The notes under the pieces are model-generated. The model did no database searches, was not told the DNA's origin, and worked only from the letters and a program-made list of their open reading frames with translations. Shown here piece by piece: positions 49,651-51,887 of a stretch of 51,887 nt of DNA. How positions within the stretch are numbered: position 1 is the stretch's first letter; each line of letters begins with the position of its first letter. This DNA comes from Pseudorhizobium pelagicum (GTDB taxonomy: Bacteria > Pseudomonadota > Alphaproteobacteria > Rhizobiales > Rhizobiaceae): NCBI GenBank assembly GCA_000722615.1, contig JOKI01000028.1, positions 1 through 51,887 of the forward strand, given 5' to 3'. Both the position numbers and the translations under genes were made by a program.

Positions 49651-50655
49651 TCAGGCCGCCTTCTTGGGCTTGATCAGGCCGCGGTTGAGGAGCAGCTCTG
49701 CGATCTGGATCGCATTCAGCGCCGCACCCTTGCGCAGGTTGTCGGAGACGACCCAGATGTTCAGGCCGTTCTCGACCGTCGCGTCCTCGCGGATACGCGA
49801 GATATAGGTCGCGTCTTCGCCGGCGCATTCGACCGGCGTGATGTACCCGCCGTCCTCATGCTTGTCGATGACGAGGCAGCCCGGTGCTTCGCGCAGGATG
49901 TCGCGCGCCTGGTCGGCGGTGATCTCGTTCTCGAACTCGATGTTGACGGATTCCGAATGGCCGATGAACACCGGCACGCGCACGGCCGTGCAGGTCACGC
50001 GGATCTTCGGGTCGAGCATCTTCTTGGTCTCGGCCAGAACCTTCCACTCTTCCTTCGTGTAGCCGTCTTCCATGAAGCTATCGATGTGCGGGATGACGTT
50101 GAAGGCGATACGCTTGGTGAACTTCTTCGACGAAATTGGATCGGCGACGAAGACGGCCCGGGTCTGGGTGAAGAGTTCGTCCATGCCTTCCTTGCCGGCG
50201 CCGGACACCGACTGGTAGGTGGAGACGACGACGCGCTTGATCTTGGCGAAGTCGTGCAGCGGCTTCAGCGCGACGACCAACTGGGCCGTCGAGCAGTTCG
50301 GGTTGGCGATGATGTTCTTCTTGCGGAAACCGGTGATGGCGTCGGCATTGACTTCCGGGACGATCAGCGGAACCTCCTGGTCGTAGCGCCAGGCGGATGA
50401 GTTATCGATGACGACGCAGCCCTGCGCGCCAATCTTCGGCGACCACTTCTGCGAGATGGTGCCGCCGGCCGACATCAGGCAGATGTCGGTGTCGGAGAAA
50501 TCGTAGTTCTCGAGGTTGGAGACCTTCAGGGTCTTGTCGCCACAGCAGCCAACCGCGCCGCGCAACTTGCAAAGTTCCAACAACAATAAGAGCCGCACAG
50601 GCCTCTCAATCTGCGGGTTCTGGACTAAAACATAGGGCGTCATGCGGGAGAGCAA
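49651..50655 (-). pseudogene. asd: Aspartate-semialdehyde dehydrogenase (asd), 5'-truncated
   Basis: The frame encodes 334 residues. From GDKTLKVSNLENYDFSDTDICLMS (about residue 40) onward it is a normal Asd: the catalytic cysteine in IIANPNCSTAQLV and the C-terminal ISRIREDATVENGLNIW are intact. Residues 1-39 are unrelated to Asd. A normal enzyme starts with about 49 residues holding the NADP motif GATGNVG; these are absent. Similarity stops at 50541, inside a codon of the GDKT block. The enzyme makes aspartate semialdehyde for diaminopimelate, lysine, threonine and methionine, so the organism needs another copy, or this is a rearrangement or misassembly. The open frame could still be expressed, but without a Rossmann fold it should not work. 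Confidence 0.75.
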
Positions 50656-50749
50656 GGCCAGACCGGTCTAGGGTACAATTTGGGAGCCGTGGCCCTTGCC
50701 TTGGAATCCCACTCCCACGCGTCATTCCGCCGATTGCAAGGATAAGAAA
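50542..50749. other. Unassigned segment between the asd breakpoint and vapB
   Basis: 208 bases with no convincing gene, tRNA or terminal repeat of an insertion sequence that I recognise. It includes a perfect 10-bp palindrome AGACCGGTCT at 50660. The only long frame through it is the new N-terminus fused to asd. I see no target-site duplication. Confidence 0.6.
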
Positions 50750-50772
50750 GCGAGCATATATAATATCTTCGC
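50734..50772 (+). promoter_or_regulatory. vapB promoter with overlapping operator
   Basis: A -35-like TTGCAA (50734-50739) and -10 TATAAT (50759-50764) with 19-bp spacing lie upstream of vapB. Overlapping the -10 is an imperfect 23-bp inverted repeat, 50750-50772, with arms GCGAGCATAT and ATATCTTCGC (8 of 10 pairs), a plausible operator for the antitoxin or toxin-antitoxin complex. Confidence 0.6.
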
Positions 50773-50787
50773 AAGGATGTTCAGATT

Positions 50788-51027
50788 ATGCCGCTCTACA
50801 TCAAGGATCCCGAAGTCGACAGGCTCGCCGACGAGCTGGTCGGCCTCACCAAGACCTCCAAGGTTGGTGCCGTGAAGACTGCATTGAAGCGGGAGATCGC
50901 CAGCCGCAAACAGAGCCTGCCGATCCGCGACCGGTTGGCAAAGTCGCTCGCTATGGCCCGCGCCGCGGGACCATACGCGCCCGGCGACCACAAGCGCGAA
51001 ACCAATGAAATGTGGGGCGAGGACTGA
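50788..51027 (+). CDS. vapB: VapB-like antitoxin (Rv0623/PSK_trans_fac family)
   Basis: A 79-residue antitoxin-type transcription factor. The N-terminal strand and helices (MPLYIKDPEVDRLADELVGLTKTSKVGAVKTALKRE) form the predicted ribbon-helix-helix-like DNA-binding part; the C-terminal half (RDRLAKSLAMARAAGP, ending MWGED) is the toxin-binding tail. A ribosome site AAGGA lies 10 bases upstream. The stop overlaps the toxin start by one base (TGATG), the standard vapBC arrangement. It is intact, whereas the toxin is broken. Such modules are often mobile, and it sits next to the broken asd junction. Confidence 0.88.
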   Translation: MPLYIKDPEVDRLADELVGLTKTSKVGAVKTALKREIASRKQSLPIRDRLAKSLAMARAAGPYAPGDHKRETNEMWGED

Positions 51028-51461
51028 TGCTTTTCATCGACGCATCCGTGATTGTCGCCATTCTCGCTGACGAAGAGGACCGCGATCAGCTGCTCGATCG
51101 CCTCGCGCAGGAGGAAGGTCCCTTCTAGGTCTCCTCGGTCGTTCGCATGGAAGCCTCACTAGCCCTGACGCGTCGCCGCGCCGAGGCAGTCGGCCGAGAC
51201 AAGCCGGCAACCCCAGACATGCTGCAGGAGGCGCGCCACGTGGTCGATCAGTTCCTTGTCGACCTGGAGGCGAAAGAGGCGATGATTTCCGGCGACGTGG
51301 GATCCAAGGCGCTCGATGCCGCGGAGCAGTTCGGCAAGATCGTTAACCACCCTGCGAAGCTCAATATGGGGGATTGTTTCTCCTACGCCTGTGCTCGGGC
51401 CTACCGGACAAAGGTTGCCTACAAGGGCAACGACTTCTCCTTAACCGATATCGGATGGTGA
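51027..51461 (+). pseudogene. vapC: VapC-like PIN-domain toxin, interrupted by an amber codon
   Basis: The frame begins MLFIDASVIVAILADEEDRD with the first PIN-domain aspartate at residue 5. It stops after 33 codons at TAG 51126-51128, between GPF and VSSVVRMEASLAL. The reading frame then continues to the normal end (GNDFSLTDIGW, TGA at 51459) without further lesions; the acidic glutamate of MEAS, the LNMGDCFSYACA aspartate and the terminal NDF are all present. In homologues this position commonly holds an aromatic residue, so TAC/TAT to TAG is the simple reading. An ATG at 51147 could restart translation but would lack the first catalytic aspartate, so the toxin is probably dead. No frameshift is seen. 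Confidence 0.9.
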
Positions 51462-51887
51462 AGCCCGAGCGCGCGAGTGCCCCATCGGGCGGTCCTCTGC
51501 TCATCGGCGGGAAATGATGGAGATCCGTTCTCTGTCCTCGCCGAGTTGCTTACGGGCGGCGAACTTCCCCCGCAAGCGACAGGGACTCCCTCGCCAGGCT
51601 CGACATCCTTCGCCACAGGCGATCGGTCTTGGCCCATGGCATGGCCTCGATGTACACGAAGTGAATACGGCATCTGGGGCCGGCGCCGGTTTCCTTCGTG
51701 GCCGAAATGGATTGGACCGAAGGCGTGGCGGGTGGCGCGACGGTGGGCGACGATCTTGAAAGCCCGGCCGCCTATGCCTTCCACACCGCAAATGCGTAAT
51801 GTCCAACCGCCTTTCCAACGAGGACGGGTTTCAGACTCCCTGCTAGAGCAGGTCTTGTGATCGATGAATCGATTGTGAGGTGACTGG
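51462..51887 (+). other. Non-coding or decayed stretch at the window edge
   Basis: 426 bases after vapC without a recognisable intact gene; open frames on both strands overlap and do not match a known family. One short open stretch, 51665-51799, reads (frame from 51698) VAEMDWTEGVAGGATVG then DDLESPAAYAFHTANA and stops at TAA. It looks like the real end of some protein but has an in-frame TGA at 51662, so it may be a gene remnant. I could not name the family. Confidence 0.5.

Noticed and set aside
50670..50735. tRNA-like 3' end (sequence GAATCCCACTCCCAC) as an integration site
   Set aside because: The required T-arm stem partner is missing and no acceptor stem or anticodon arm can be formed, so it is not a tRNA fragment I can support.
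51027..51461. Programmed readthrough of the vapC amber
   Set aside because: No downstream stimulatory structure or known readthrough context is apparent; a plain nonsense mutation is simpler.

Overview
The window is ordinary alphaproteobacterial chromosome around the replication origin, most likely from a member of the Rhizobiaceae (Rhizobium/Agrobacterium/Sinorhizobium relatives). Four things point there: the gene order maf-aroE-coaE-dnaQ on one side and hemE-hemJ-rho-mnmE-mnmG-rsmG-parA-parB on the other; protein lengths that match rhizobial orthologues (GyrB 811 aa, Rho 421 aa, LeuS 876 aa, PurH 538 aa); the lineage marker TrcR (DUF1013); and GC-rich, strongly biased codon use.

Layout. 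From 1 to about 14,850 most genes read leftward: a YgjP-like metalloprotein, DUF2852, a PHB depolymerase, a FAH-family hydrolase, gyrB, the Tim44-mltA-smr-xre operon, and dnaQ-coaE-aroE-maf-PpsR-like kinase. From 14,851 to 15,251 lies a 400-bp non-coding segment with two perfect DnaA boxes, relaxed boxes, an AT-rich block and two GANTC sites, which I interpret as oriC. Rightward from 15,252 run the haem genes hemE-hemJ, then rho and mnmE-mnmG-rsmG-parA-parB. The holA-lptE-leuS operon faces them. Next come prpE, trcR and acs, an SNase-like protein, SDHAF4, htpX, an RsmB-like methyltransferase, a heparinase II/III-like protein, purH, an MFS transporter with the giant NAD-glutamate dehydrogenase, pdxY, a beta-carbonic anhydrase, a lytic transglycosylase and asd.

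Five good parS-like sites (plus one degenerate) flank the origin on both sides. Four of them sit at, or within a few bases of, the stop codon of a gene; in two the TGA stop codon is itself part of the site. With parAB in the window this forms the chromosome segregation locus.

The right edge (about 50,540 onward) differs. asd loses its first ~49 codons, including the NADP-binding motif, at a sharp junction. Beyond it lie an unassigned segment, a vapB-type antitoxin with an intact promoter and operator, a vapC toxin broken by one amber codon, and a non-coding stretch. This looks like the edge of an accessory or rearranged region.

I saw no clearly new multi-gene system. The best items for a second look are the asd junction, the dead toxin with live antitoxin, parS sites used as stop codons, a perfect palindrome on the SNase start, and a possible leader peptide before rho.
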